Shown here piece by piece: positions 32,848 through 41,546 of a stretch of DNA of 49,657 nt (position 1 is its first letter; every line of letters begins with the position of its first letter). The DNA comes from Acidobacteriaceae bacterium (lineage in GTDB: Bacteria; Acidobacteriota; Terriglobia; Bryobacterales; Bryobacteraceae). The DNA is taken from positions 1 through 49,657 of the forward strand of contig JADCJL010000003.1 of NCBI GenBank assembly GCA_020247055.1, written 5' to 3'. The position numbers were made by a program, and so were the translations under genes. The notes under the pieces are model-generated. The model was not told the DNA's origin, made no database searches, and saw only the letters and a program-made list of their open reading frames with translations.

Positions 32848-34206
32848 ATGACCCCCAACCATTCCCACATCCCCTTCTTCCGCCGCCCCTTCGCCTCGCG
32901 GCGCGAGTTCTTCCGCCTGCTCGGCGCTGGCGTCACGGGCTCCTTCCTCGCCGGCAACTCCCAGGCTCAGCTCGTCCGCAACCTCGACGTGAAAACCCGG
33001 AACACCGCCAAGAATGTCATCTTCATTCTGCTCACCGGCGCCCCGTCCCACGTCGATACCTTCGATCTCAAGTTCCTCGACGGCATCAGCCCCGCCGGCT
33101 TCCAGCCCGAAACCATCAAAGGCATCCGCTTCAACACCGGCGTCTTTCCTAAAATCGCCGCCCAACTCGACGACATCGCCATCCTCCGCAGCGTCCGCGC
33201 CTGGGCCGCCCAGCACTCGCTCTCGCAAACCTGGGTGCAGATCGGCCGCAGCCCCGCCGCCGTCCTCGGCGACGTCGCCCCCAACATCGGTTCTATCGTC
33301 GCACTCGAAAAACGGGCCGAACGCACCCCCGGCCAGCTCTTCCCCACGTTCCTGGCGTTGAACGCCGACGGCGCGGTGGGCTCCGGCTACCTACCCGCGC
33401 AGTACGAACCCTTCAAGACGGCGCCCAGCACCGCCGGCCTCGCCAACACCGCGCATCCCGACGGCGCGGCCCGCTTCACCGCGAAATACGATCTGCTCGA
33501 AAACCTCGACGCCCCGCTGCGCGCCAAGTCCCCCCTCTCGCCCGTCATGGAGGACTACGGAGCCTTCTATCAGTCGGCCCGCGGCCTCATGTACAACCCC
33601 ACCGTCGACCAGGCCTTCAAGTACACCGCCGCCGACAGCGCCCGTTACGGTAACACCGGCTTCGGCAACGCCCTGCTCACCGCCAAGCAGGTGCTCGCCG
33701 CCAACTCCGGCACCCGCTACATCCAGATCACCCTCGGCGGCTGGGATATGCATTCGGGCATCTACGCCCCCAACGGCAACAGCATGTTTACCCTCGGCCG
33801 GACGCTCGATAACGGCTATGGCGCGCTGATCGCCGACCTCAAGGCCGCCGGCCTGCTCAACGAAACGCTGGTGGTGATGATGGGCGAGTTCGGCCGCACC
33901 GTCGGCGCGCTGAACAACCAGGCGGGGCGCGATCACTACACGCAGCAGTTCGCCGTCTTCGCCGGCGGCGGCGTCAAAGGCGGCCGCGCCATCGGGGAAA
34001 CCGATGCGCAGGGCGCCCGCACCACCGAGTTCGGCTGGTCCGAGCAACGCGACATCCGCGTCGAGGATATCGAAGCGACCATCTACTCCGCCCTCGGCAT
34101 CAATTGGACCAACGTGCGCTACGACGACCCCTTCGGCCGCGGCTTCGAGTACGTGCCCTACGCCAGCGAAGGGCTCTACAAGCCGGTTGAGGAGCTCTGG
34201 GGCTAA
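32848..34206 (+). CDS. DUF1501 family Tat-exported protein
   Basis: 452 aa from ATG 32848, chosen because AAGGAG lies 7 nt before it; the open frame extends upstream into the previous gene. A twin-arginine-type signal 'RREFFRLLGAGVTGSFLA' lies at about 17-34. The body resembles the alkaline-phosphatase/sulfatase-like fold assigned to DUF1501: 'VIFILLTGAPSHVDTFDLK' (about 51-69), 'QITLGGWDMHSG' (about 293-304) and 'VVMMGEFGRT' (about 340-349), three conserved places with Asp/Glu/His. It is always paired with DUF1549/DUF1553 proteins, and the pair probably acts together outside the cytoplasm. Function unknown. Confidence 0.9.
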   Translation: MTPNHSHIPFFRRPFASRREFFRLLGAGVTGSFLAGNSQAQLVRNLDVKTRNTAKNVIFILLTGAPSHVDTFDLKFLDGISPAGFQPETIKGIRFNTGVFPKIAAQLDDIAILRSVRAWAAQHSLSQTWVQIGRSPAAVLGDVAPNIGSIVALEKRAERTPGQLFPTFLALNADGAVGSGYLPAQYEPFKTAPSTAGLANTAHPDGAARFTAKYDLLENLDAPLRAKSPLSPVMEDYGAFYQSARGLMYNPTVDQAFKYTAADSARYGNTGFGNALLTAKQVLAANSGTRYIQITLGGWDMHSGIYAPNGNSMFTLGRTLDNGYGALIADLKAAGLLNETLVVMMGEFGRTVGALNNQAGRDHYTQQFAVFAGGGVKGGRAIGETDAQGARTTEFGWSEQRDIRVEDIEATIYSALGINWTNVRYDDPFGRGFEYVPYASEGLYKPVEELWG

Positions 34207-34232
34207 AATCTCTCGCGTTAGAATCAAAGTAG

Positions 34233-34484
34233 ATGACCCGCGTTCAACTCCGCTACCAGCTGCTGAAGCCCCTCGATGAGGCCCTCATGAAGAGCATCAA
34301 CCGGGCCCACGCCATCTACGGCATCGAACAGATCAAGGTACAGCCGTCGCTTGACGAAATCCTCGTCGAATACGACGCCTCCCGGCTCTCGATCGACAAG
34401 GTGGAAAACAACCTGCACCGGGCGGGCATCCCCGCCGCCCGGATCACCGCACCGGCGAATACCCCGCCGCCCGCCACAGCGTAA
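34233..34484 (+). CDS. Small HMA-like protein without the CxxC metal site
   Basis: 83 aa. The pattern beta ('VQLRYQLLKPL'), helix ('EALMKSINRAHAIYGI'), beta ('EQIKVQPSLDEILVEYD'), helix ('LSIDKVENNLHRAGI') resembles a ferredoxin-like heavy-metal-associated fold, but the CxxC is absent, so it should not bind copper in the usual way. The last 41 nt overlap the 3' end of the NIPSNAP gene on the other strand. It lies 26 nt after the DUF1501 stop. Assignment by fold pattern only. Confidence 0.6.
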   Translation: MTRVQLRYQLLKPLDEALMKSINRAHAIYGIEQIKVQPSLDEILVEYDASRLSIDKVENNLHRAGIPAARITAPANTPPPATA

Positions 34485-35097
34485 TCTCCATCCACTGGGA
34501 AATCTGCCCACCCCGCTCAATACTTTCTGCCCGCACCCGGTGCCACTCCGGGTCGGCCATAAAAGCGCCCCACGCCCGCTCCCGCTCCCCGAGATCGGCG
34601 AAGGGCGTTACGTACACCAAATTGGGTAGATGGCGGCCCGCCAGCGTACTGCTGTACAGCACCGGCCGAATCCCCAGCCGGTGGAAGATCCCAATCTCCG
34701 GCCCCGCAAACCGCTCGTGCAACAGCTCCAGCTGCGGCCACGACGGCGAATGGTACAGCCGCATCTCAAAAATGCGGCCCTTCTCGCCACCCCCCAACTC
34801 CAACTCCGGCGAATAACTCGTCGGCGCAAGCAGCGTTACCGACGCATCCGCCGTCGCCGGCGGCTCCACCCGGCTCTCGAGCCACTCCCCCACCGAACCG
34901 TAGCCCCGGATCGTCGCCACCTGCGGCATCTGCGCCGCCACCACGGCATCGAGCACCAGCGCCGGCCCCGGATGCGCCGGCAGCCAGTGATTCTGTATCC
35001 ACTCGTGCACCGCCGGCCCCTGCGGCCCCTGATGCAACACAAACTGTTCCAGCACGTAAAGCTGGGTCTTCTGATTTGGCGAAGTCTGTCTCAGCAC
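34444..35097 (-). CDS. NIPSNAP family protein
   Basis: 217 aa from a GTG at 35097 with no good ribosome site; the true start is uncertain. Two ferredoxin-like (dimeric alpha-beta barrel) halves: 'LYVLEQFVLHQGPQGPAVHEW' and the typical NIPSNAP half 'RIFEMRLYHSPSWPQLELLHERF', 'NLVYVTPFADLGERERAWGAF'. NIPSNAP proteins occur from bacteria to mitochondria; their role in bacteria is unknown. It lacks the Tat signal some acidobacterial members have. It is divergent from the YncE-phosphoesterase gene (22-nt gap) and overlaps the HMA-like gene tail-to-tail. Confidence 0.85.
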   Translation of the reverse strand: MLRQTSPNQKTQLYVLEQFVLHQGPQGPAVHEWIQNHWLPAHPGPALVLDAVVAAQMPQVATIRGYGSVGEWLESRVEPPATADASVTLLAPTSYSPELELGGGEKGRIFEMRLYHSPSWPQLELLHERFAGPEIGIFHRLGIRPVLYSSTLAGRHLPNLVYVTPFADLGERERAWGAFMADPEWHRVRAESIERGGQISQWMEITLWRAAGYSPVR

Positions 35098-35119
35098 GAT
35101 AATAATTGAGATTACCTCT

Positions 35120-37792
35120 ATGCGCGCCGCTTTTGGATTGCTCCTCCCCCTTGCCCTCTTGGCGGCCGACTACCGCACCCCCGCCGGCACCCGCCCCGCC
35201 GCCCGCCGCCCCGGCGGAGAAACCATCCTGCCCGGCGGCCGCATGCTCGCCCCCCTCGGCCGCCAGTTCCAAACCGGCCCCGGCATCTGGGGCCTCGCCG
35301 TCTCCCCCGACGGTCGCCACGTCGTCTCCGCCGACGGCGGACCCAACCGCTACTCCCTCACCGTCCTCGACCAAAGCGCTGGCGCCTACCGCATCCACAC
35401 CATCGAAGCCCTCGGCTCCCGCCCCAAACCCGCCGACGATGACGACGAGTTCCGCAGCGTCTTCATGGGCCTGGCTTTTGAAAACAACCACGACATCTGG
35501 GCCAGCGAAGGCAACTCCGGCCGCGTCCGCCTCCTCGATATCGCCACCGGCAAACCCAAACAGATCCTCGAACTCAACGGCAACGGCTTCGCCGACTCCT
35601 ACTCCGGCGACCTCGCCCTCGACCCCGCCCATGGCCTCCTCTACGTCGTCGACCAGGCCAACTTCCGGGTCGTCATCTTCGAAGCAAAGAAAAGGCGAAT
35701 GGTGGGTTCGTTTCGCACTGGGCGTCTCCCGTTCGCCATCGCCCTCTCCCCGGACGGCCGCCGCGTCTACGTCACCAACATCGGCATGTTCGAATACAGC
35801 GCCATCCCCGGCGCCCAGCCCAAGGCCGCCCGCCTCACCGGACTGCCGTTCCCCGCCTTCGGCTTCCCGAGCGCCGAAGCCGAACAGGGCGCCACCCGCC
35901 CCAACGCCGCCGGCGCTCCCGTCGCCGTCCCCGGCCTCGGCAGCCCCAACGTCAAAGAGGCCAACTCCGTCACCGTCGTCGACGTCGCCGACCCCGCCGC
36001 GCCCCGCGTCCTCGCCTTCATCCCCACCGGTAAACCCTTCGGCAACGGCATCCACGGCGGTTCGAGCCCGAGCGGCGTCCTCGCCCACGGCGACCATGTC
36101 TACGTCGCCAACGGCCACAACGACTCCATCACCGTCATCAACGCCAAGACTCTGGCGGTCGAACGCGAAATCGAAATCCGCATCCCCGGCCTCGAATCCC
36201 TCCGCGGCGTCCTCCCCACCGGCATGGCCATCCACGGCGACCATCTGCTCGTCGCCGAATCGGGCATCAACGCCATCGGCGTCATCGACCTGAAGCAACA
36301 GCAGCACATCGCCCACCTGCCCGCCGGCTGGTTCCCCACCCGCGTCGCCGTCCACGACGGCGTCGTCCACGTCGGCAACGCCAAAGGCCACGGCACCGGC
36401 CCCAACGCCTCCCTCACCAAAGCCTTCGACCGCAGCTTCAACGCCGAACTCCGCCGCGGCTCCATCTCCCTCTACCCCTTTCCGGCCGCCGCCGAGTTCG
36501 CCAAACATACAGAAAAGGTCCTGCAGTTGAACGGCTTCCTCCCGCAGAAGGCCTCCGCACCGGCGCTTCCCAAAGAGATCCGCTACGTCGTCGTCATCGT
36601 CAAGGAGAACCGGACCTTCGACGAAGTCTTCGGCGATGTCGTCACCGCCTCGAACGGCGCCGTCAACTCGGCCTGGGACCTGGCCCGCTTCGGCCAGTAC
36701 GCCATCGTCCAATCCGAGCGCGGCAGCCTGCAGAATCGCGCCGCTCTGCGCAACATCGCCGTCACCCCCAACCACCGCTCGCTCATCGACCGCTACGCCT
36801 TCTCCGACAACTTCTACGCCGACTCCGAAGTCTCCGTCGACGGCCACCACTGGCTCGCCGGCTCCTATCCCAACGCCTGGACCGAATCGACGCTCATGGC
36901 CGCCTACGGCGGTCAGAAAAACTTCCGCTTCCCCACCGCGGCGCCGGGCCGGCTCCTGTTCACCGGCAGTAACTCCTCGGTGCACCCGGAAGAGCAGCTC
37001 GAAGCCGGGGCCATCTGGCACCATCTCGAACGGCACAAGATCCCCTTCCGCAACTTCGGCGAAGGCTTCGAACTCGCCGGCGGCGACGAAGGCGAAGGCC
37101 TCAAACCCACCGGCGTCCGCTTCCTCACCAACGTCCCCATGCCGGACCCGCTCTACCGCAACACCTCCCGCGACTATCCCAACTACAACACCAACATCCC
37201 GGACCAGTTCCGCGCCACGCAGTTCATCAAGGAGGTAGAGCGCCTCTACATCGAAGGCCACGAGGCGTTTCCCCGCTTCGTCTACATCCATCTGCCCAAC
37301 GACCACACCGCCAAGCCGCGCCCCGAAGACGGCTACCCCTACCAGGCCTCCTACGTCGCCGACAACGACATCGCCCTCGGCCGCATCCTCGAGTTTCTCT
37401 CGAAAAGCCCCTGGTGGAAGCAGATGGCCGTGCTCATCACCGAAGACGACTCCCAGGGCGGCGTCGACCACGTCGACTCCCACCGCACCGTGATGATGGT
37501 CGCCAGCCCCTACGCCAAAAAGAACTACGTCTCGAAGGTAAACTCCAGCTTCCCCGGACTCCTCAAGACCGCCTTCCGCCTGCTGGGCCTGCCGCCGCTC
37601 AACCTCTACGACGCCACCGCCGCCGACCTGTCCGACTGCTTCTCCAGCGCCGACCCGGACTTCGCTCCCTACAAGCTGCTCTCCGTCCGCCCCGAACTCT
37701 TCGACCCGGCCAAAGCGCGGGAGCCGCTCGACCCGAAGCCGGGGCCGAAGATGGACGATCCCCGGGCCCTCAAAGAGCTGCAGAAACCTTAG
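35120..37792 (+). CDS. YncE/YVTN beta-propeller fused to a phosphoesterase (alkaline phosphatase superfamily)
   Basis: 890 aa with a signal peptide (MRAAFGLLLPLALLA). The N-terminal half (about 40-450) is a seven-bladed YVTN/YncE-type propeller: 'WGLAVSPDGRHVVSAD', 'FAIALSPDGRRVYVTN', 'VYVANGHNDSITVIN', 'GMAIHGDHLLVAESG'. The C-terminal half (about 485-850) is a phosphoesterase of the phospholipase C/AcpA type: 'YVVVIVKENRTFDEVFGD' (metal and nucleophile region), 'YAFSDNFYADSEVSVDGHHW', 'YIHLPNDHTA', 'LITEDDSQGGVDHVDSH'. The combination is recurrent in Acidobacteria as 'bifunctional YncE family protein/alkaline phosphatase family protein'; the propeller may hold a ligand for the hydrolase. 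It ends in a 4-nt tail-to-tail overlap with the MFS gene. Confidence 0.9.
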   Translation: MRAAFGLLLPLALLAADYRTPAGTRPAARRPGGETILPGGRMLAPLGRQFQTGPGIWGLAVSPDGRHVVSADGGPNRYSLTVLDQSAGAYRIHTIEALGSRPKPADDDDEFRSVFMGLAFENNHDIWASEGNSGRVRLLDIATGKPKQILELNGNGFADSYSGDLALDPAHGLLYVVDQANFRVVIFEAKKRRMVGSFRTGRLPFAIALSPDGRRVYVTNIGMFEYSAIPGAQPKAARLTGLPFPAFGFPSAEAEQGATRPNAAGAPVAVPGLGSPNVKEANSVTVVDVADPAAPRVLAFIPTGKPFGNGIHGGSSPSGVLAHGDHVYVANGHNDSITVINAKTLAVEREIEIRIPGLESLRGVLPTGMAIHGDHLLVAESGINAIGVIDLKQQQHIAHLPAGWFPTRVAVHDGVVHVGNAKGHGTGPNASLTKAFDRSFNAELRRGSISLYPFPAAAEFAKHTEKVLQLNGFLPQKASAPALPKEIRYVVVIVKENRTFDEVFGDVVTASNGAVNSAWDLARFGQYAIVQSERGSLQNRAALRNIAVTPNHRSLIDRYAFSDNFYADSEVSVDGHHWLAGSYPNAWTESTLMAAYGGQKNFRFPTAAPGRLLFTGSNSSVHPEEQLEAGAIWHHLERHKIPFRNFGEGFELAGGDEGEGLKPTGVRFLTNVPMPDPLYRNTSRDYPNYNTNIPDQFRATQFIKEVERLYIEGHEAFPRFVYIHLPNDHTAKPRPEDGYPYQASYVADNDIALGRILEFLSKSPWWKQMAVLITEDDSQGGVDHVDSHRTVMMVASPYAKKNYVSKVNSSFPGLLKTAFRLLGLPPLNLYDATAADLSDCFSSADPDFAPYKLLSVRPELFDPAKAREPLDPKPGPKMDDPRALKELQKP

Positions 37793-38961
37793 CTTTCCAC
37801 GCCCGGCGCCGGCAGCGCCGCCAGCAGAAACCGCCCGGCCAGAATGAAGGCGAACGTCACCAGCAGCGGCACCGTATAGCTTCCGGTCGCCGACCAGAGC
37901 ACCGACATCAGCGACGGAAACCACGACTGCCCCACCACGTTCACCGGCACGATAATCGCCAGCACCGCCGCCAGCGACCGGCTGCCGAAGTGTTCGGCGG
38001 CCACCAGCGGCAGCAGCAGCGAATCGACGCTCATCCCCAGGCCGAACAGCAGCGCGAACAGGTACGGCACCCGGTCCGGCGACCAGTCCAGCACCAGCAG
38101 CAGCGGCAGCGAGCCCACCATCAGGCCAAAAGCCCCGCTCAGCACAGCGCGCTTCGGGAAGCGATTGATGCTCCAGGCGAACAGAAAACGGCCGGCCGAA
38201 CCGGTGAGCAGCATCAGCAGGACGGTCAGCCCGTAGACGGTGTCCAGGCGCGCCTGGTTCGGGTAGTTCACCTCGCGCAGGATCAGCTTCAGGTGCTGGC
38301 TGATGCCGCCGATGCCCGCTATTGAGCTGGTGGTGCCGGTCAGCAGCAGCCAGAAGGCCCGGTTGCGGACCACCGGCGCGGGCTTCGATTTGGCGTGGTG
38401 GTCGGGCTTGGTGGCGGGCAGGCCCCAGTGCGCCAGCGGCACGGCCACGGTGACGATGCCGCCGAGGATCAGCAGCGCGGTGGCGAAGCCATAAGCCAGG
38501 GTGAGCGGCCGCGCCAGCGCCACCACCGACAGCGCGCCCAGCAGACTGATGCCGAAGTAGGCGAGCGCCAGCGCGGGGCCGGGCTTTTCGGGAAACAACC
38601 GGCTGAGCAGAATCTGATGCGCCAGCGGCCCGGCAAAGGTCCAGCCGGCCATGTAGAGGATCCAGAGCCCATAGTAGACCAGCAGGTTCGGCGGCATTAG
38701 CCCGAAGCCGGCGAGCGAGGCGGCCACCAGCACGGAGCCGCCCGTAATGGAGTGGCGCGGCGAGAGGCGGCGGACGTAGAGCGGGCCGAGGATGAGCGTG
38801 ACGAAGGTGCCGAGCGGCAGGCCGAGCATGATGGCCCCGCGGGACCAGCCGTAAGTGGTCTCCCAGTAGTCGTAGAAGAAGGCGATGGCGTAGTAGGGCA
38901 GGCCGACCGTAAGGCCGAGCAGCAGGGACGAGAGCGCCGCGACGCGCCAGCGAAAGTTCAT
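37789..38961 (-). CDS. MFS transporter
   Basis: 390 aa with 12 hydrophobic segments and a cytoplasmic middle loop ('ATKPDHHAKSKPAPVV', about 184-199). TM1 begins 'RVAALSSLLLGLTVGLPYYAI'; the motif A-like loop 'GPLYVRRLSPRHS' follows TM2. The short length and the layout resemble monocarboxylate or oxalate/formate-type MFS carriers, but the neighbouring sugar-type kinase points to a sugar or sugar acid; substrate unknown. It overlaps the ROK gene by 4 nt (ATGA), so the two are translated together. Confidence 0.85.
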   Translation of the reverse strand: MNFRWRVAALSSLLLGLTVGLPYYAIAFFYDYWETTYGWSRGAIMLGLPLGTFVTLILGPLYVRRLSPRHSITGGSVLVAASLAGFGLMPPNLLVYYGLWILYMAGWTFAGPLAHQILLSRLFPEKPGPALALAYFGISLLGALSVVALARPLTLAYGFATALLILGGIVTVAVPLAHWGLPATKPDHHAKSKPAPVVRNRAFWLLLTGTTSSIAGIGGISQHLKLILREVNYPNQARLDTVYGLTVLLMLLTGSAGRFLFAWSINRFPKRAVLSGAFGLMVGSLPLLLVLDWSPDRVPYLFALLFGLGMSVDSLLLPLVAAEHFGSRSLAAVLAIIVPVNVVGQSWFPSLMSVLWSATGSYTVPLLVTFAFILAGRFLLAALPAPGVES

Positions 38962-39740
38962 CGCACCGCCAGCAGCGCGCCGCGGGCGGCGAGAAGGTCC
39001 GGCTGCGGGGCCAGTTCAACGCGGCAGGCCGCGCGCAGCGCCGGCAGCGCGCGGCGGTCGACGGCGGCAAGGGCCGCGGTGAGGTAGCCGCGGTAAGAGA
39101 GGGTGCCGCCGTACAGACCGATCCGTTCGGGGCGGAAGAGGTTGATGAGGGTGGCGATGCCAGCGCCAAAAGCCTCGCCGGCCGTGCGGACGGCGGCGGT
39201 GGCGGCCGGTTCGTGGCCGCTGAGGCGTTCGGCCAGCTCCGGCGCGGTGAGCCCGAGGCGGGCGAGCAGCGCGGCGCCGGAGGCGACGGAGTCGAGAGTC
39301 GCCTCCGGACCGTACGGGACGTAGCCGAGTTCGGTCGTGGGGACGCGCTGGCCGGCGATCTCGAGAGCGGCCGCGATAGCGGTGCCGGAGCCGACGATGG
39401 CGATGGTCGCGCCGGGGGCGCAGCCGGCGGCGTAGGCGGTGAGCGCGGCCTGGCCGTCGTTGACGACGGCGGCGGCGCGGGGCTGCCAGCCGTTGAGGAG
39501 AGGAAGGACGTCGCAGGGGCCGACGACGCCTTCGTCGTTGACAAGCCCGGGGACGGCCAGGCCGTAGACGAGCTCGGCCGGCGCGAGTTCGGCGCGGACG
39601 GTGGCGAGGTGCGCGTCGAAGTCAACCGGGGTGAAGCCGGGGCCGGTGGGGAACTTCCAGGTTCGTTCGCCCGCGGGGGTTTCCGCGAGGATCTGCAGCT
39701 TCGTGCCGCCGAGATCGACGCCGAGCGGAATGGGGGGCAT
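38958..39740 (-). CDS. ROK-type sugar kinase lacking the zinc motif
   Basis: 260 aa. Start ATG 39740 begins the kinase core; the frame runs 42 nt further upstream with no better start. 'PLGVDLGGTKLQIL' is the phosphate-1 motif, 'VVNDGQAAL' carries the catalytic Asp, and 'GSGTAIAAALEIAG' stands where ROK kinases have GTGIGGG. The usual ROK 'GE.GH' is here 'TELGYVPYG', and the following CxCGxxGCxE zinc cluster is missing. The protein may phosphorylate a hexose or amino sugar, or be a non-catalytic relative. It is first in the operon with the MFS transporter, whose gene it overlaps, and is downstream of a LysR-type box. Confidence 0.75.
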   Translation of the reverse strand: MPPIPLGVDLGGTKLQILAETPAGERTWKFPTGPGFTPVDFDAHLATVRAELAPAELVYGLAVPGLVNDEGVVGPCDVLPLLNGWQPRAAAVVNDGQAALTAYAAGCAPGATIAIVGSGTAIAAALEIAGQRVPTTELGYVPYGPEATLDSVASGAALLARLGLTAPELAERLSGHEPAATAAVRTAGEAFGAGIATLINLFRPERIGLYGGTLSYRGYLTAALAAVDRRALPALRAACRVELAPQPDLLAARGALLAVR

Positions 39741-39798
39741 ACTGATCATTGTCAGGGTGGCGTGCCATAGCGTCCAATACACGAGACCGTGAGTGCCG

Positions 39799-39813
39799 AT
39801 AACCTGTGGTTAT
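39799..39813. promoter_or_regulatory. LysR-type operator (T-N11-A box)
   Basis: ATAACC-TGT-GGTTAT, a perfect 6-3-6 inverted repeat that is also an exact T-N11-A (T39800, A39812), the classic LysR-family binding motif. It overlaps the start codon of the broken LysR gene (ATG 39812) and lies 59 nt from the start of the divergent kinase-MFS operon, the normal place for autoregulation plus control of the neighbouring operon. Confidence 0.7.
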
Positions 39814-40090
39814 GGCAGCGCTGGATCTGGTGGATTTTCAGGCGGTTGCGACCCTCGCGGAGCAGGGACACTTTGGCCGGGCCGCGGAGCGGCTGGGGTC
39901 TCGCAACCGGCGTTGACAATGCGGATCCGGTTGGTGGAGGAGCGGATTGGCGGTCGATTGTTTGAACAGCTGGCGCGGGGCGTGCGGCTGACATCAGTTG
40001 CTCACCGCGCTGGCGCTGGTGCGGGCGGGGGTGGGGGTGAGTCTGCTTCAACCGGCCCGTACGGACCAGGCGCGCCGCCGCTGGGGCGCG
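39812..40090 (+). pseudogene. LysR-family regulator, broken by frameshift and internal deletion
   Basis: The first frame begins MAALDLVDFQAVATLAEQGH with FGRAAERLG, the first half of a LysR helix-turn-helix, and stops at TGA 39914. The next frame continues it without a gap: SQPALTMRIRLVEERIGG, then RLFEQLARGVRLTS. One lost base near 39898 explains the shift (LG-L-SQPAL would be normal). After 'RGVRLTS' the DNA jumps to a third frame reading QLLTALALVRAGVGVSLLQP, the end of a LysR effector domain; roughly 170 residues between them are gone. A full LysR protein is about 300 aa, so the gene cannot work. The end point is approximate. Confidence 0.8.
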
Positions 40091-40346
40091 GAGACGCTGA
40101 AGAGTCCGCAGGAAGCGAGAGGTTTCTCTCCGGATCATCCGCATCGAGACCAGCCCCGGCCGGGCGGCTCCTCTCCCCGCCGAATCGACCCGGCGACATC
40201 GGATCGACGCCAAGACCACCGCGCCATGGTGGTGGGGGGTGATTCCGGATCGGCTGTGCTTGGCCTGAGGGCGTTCGCGTGGTCCAACGCCGCAGCAACG
40301 CCGCATGATGCGCGCGTCGAGCCGCAACCGGGTCAATCCCCGCGGA
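40091..40346. other. Non-coding remnant, nothing recognised
   Basis: 256 nt between the LysR remnant and the convergent enolase-superfamily stop. Short frames exist on both strands but none has recognisable protein sequence. It may be scrambled remains of the LysR C-terminus. Confidence 0.5.
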
Positions 40347-41546
40347 CTACGCCGTAACCGCGGTGGCCTTGGCCAGAAACGCGGGGTCGATCTCGACACC
40401 CAGCCCCGGCCCCGTCGGCACGGTCAGCATGCCGCCCTCGCTCTTGAGCGAACTCGTGGCCGAAGAGACCGGCAGCAGATCGTCCTCGCCCTTGTACTCC
40501 TGATGGGCGCCCGGGTTGGCGATCACCGAAGCGAAGTGCGCCACGTAAAGGAAGCCCAACCCTCCACCCGACATGTGCGCCGTGCAGTCGAGCCCGGCCA
40601 CCTCCGCCATCCGCGCCACCTTCACCGACCGGATCAGCCCGCCAAAGTAGAGCAGATCGGGCTGAATCACCCGCGCAATCCCCTGCTCGATAATCCGGCG
40701 CATGCCGCGTAGGCTGGCCTCTTCCTCGCCGAGCGCAATGGGAATCCGCAGCGCCGCCGCAATCTGCCGCGTCTCGTCGTAGTAGTCGAACGGCACCGGC
40801 TCCTCGAAGAAACCAAACCGGTGCTCCTCCAGCATCTTGCCGAGGCGGATCGCCTGCGGGACATCGTAGGAGCCGTTGGCGTCGGCGTAGATGGCGAAAC
40901 GGTCGCCGAAGGTCTTCCGCGTCAGCGGGATCAACGCTTGGTCCCGCCGCGTCGACGCCTCGTCGTAGCGCATCCGCGCGCCCAGGCGAAACTTGATCGC
41001 CCCGGCGCCGGTCTCGCTGACAATCCGTTGCAGGTAGTCGATCTCGGCCTCGGGCGAGTTGCCGCGGTTGCCGCTGGCGCGGTAAACCGGAATCTTTCGC
41101 CGCCGCACCTGGCCGATCAGCGCCCCAAGCGGCAGCCCGGCTACCTTGCCGAGCAGATCGAGAATTGCAATCTCCACCACCGCCACACTCACCCAGAACG
41201 GCAGCCCCTGCCACTTGTAGTTCGAGCTGGCCAGATAGACGCCCCGGAGCAGCGCCTCCAGTTCGCGCGCGTCTTTACCGACGAAGAACGGCGCCACTTT
41301 CTTAAGCAGAATCGGATACGCCGCGCTCATCACGCTGCTATGGGCATCCGCATAGCCGGTCGCGCCGCTCGTCGAACGCACCCGCACAAGGTAGCTGCCG
41401 CCGTTCCGCAGCAGCTCCACCGCAGCGATCTTCACGGCCTCGCGCACCACCTCGGCGCGCAGCACGGGCGCCTCCATCGCGGCGGCCAGCTTCTGGCCCA
41501 ACGCCGGCGCTGCCGCCAGCCCAGCCAGCAAACCCCGGCGCGTCAT
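40347..41546 (-). CDS. Enolase-superfamily (mandelate racemase/muconate lactonizing) enzyme, Tat-type signal
   Basis: 399 aa from ATG 41546, which overlaps the TGA of the gmd gene (ATGA). A twin-arginine-like leader (MTRRGLLAGLAAAPALGQ) suggests export. The capping domain is about 25-150; the barrel carries K185-F-R187 ('AIKFRLG'), metal ligands D222 ('YADANGSY'), E248 or E249 ('FFEEP') and E274-276 ('LGEEEAS'), and a late His at 324 ('TAHMSGGGLG'). These enzymes abstract the proton alpha to a carboxylate, in sugar-acid dehydration, racemisation or cycloisomerisation. The second residue of the usual KxK is Arg. The product is not deducible. Having a glycosyltransferase and a GDP-sugar enzyme in the same operon is unusual for the family. 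Confidence 0.85.
   Translation of the reverse strand: MTRRGLLAGLAAAPALGQKLAAAMEAPVLRAEVVREAVKIAAVELLRNGGSYLVRVRSTSGATGYADAHSSVMSAAYPILLKKVAPFFVGKDARELEALLRGVYLASSNYKWQGLPFWVSVAVVEIAILDLLGKVAGLPLGALIGQVRRRKIPVYRASGNRGNSPEAEIDYLQRIVSETGAGAIKFRLGARMRYDEASTRRDQALIPLTRKTFGDRFAIYADANGSYDVPQAIRLGKMLEEHRFGFFEEPVPFDYYDETRQIAAALRIPIALGEEEASLRGMRRIIEQGIARVIQPDLLYFGGLIRSVKVARMAEVAGLDCTAHMSGGGLGFLYVAHFASVIANPGAHQEYKGEDDLLPVSSATSSLKSEGGMLTVPTGPGLGVEIDPAFLAKATAVTA

Noticed and set aside
34766-39625. A 1619-codon open frame on the minus strand across the YncE-phosphoesterase, MFS and ROK genes
   Set aside because: It is antisense or out of frame to three genes with clear domains, and its sequence is low-complexity (Ser/Pro- and Gly/Asp/Val-rich), the usual shadow of high-GC coding DNA.
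40002-40298. A 98-codon minus-strand frame over the LysR remnant
   Set aside because: Pro/Gly/Arg-rich with no recognisable sequence; it overlaps the LysR effector-domain remnant on the other strand.
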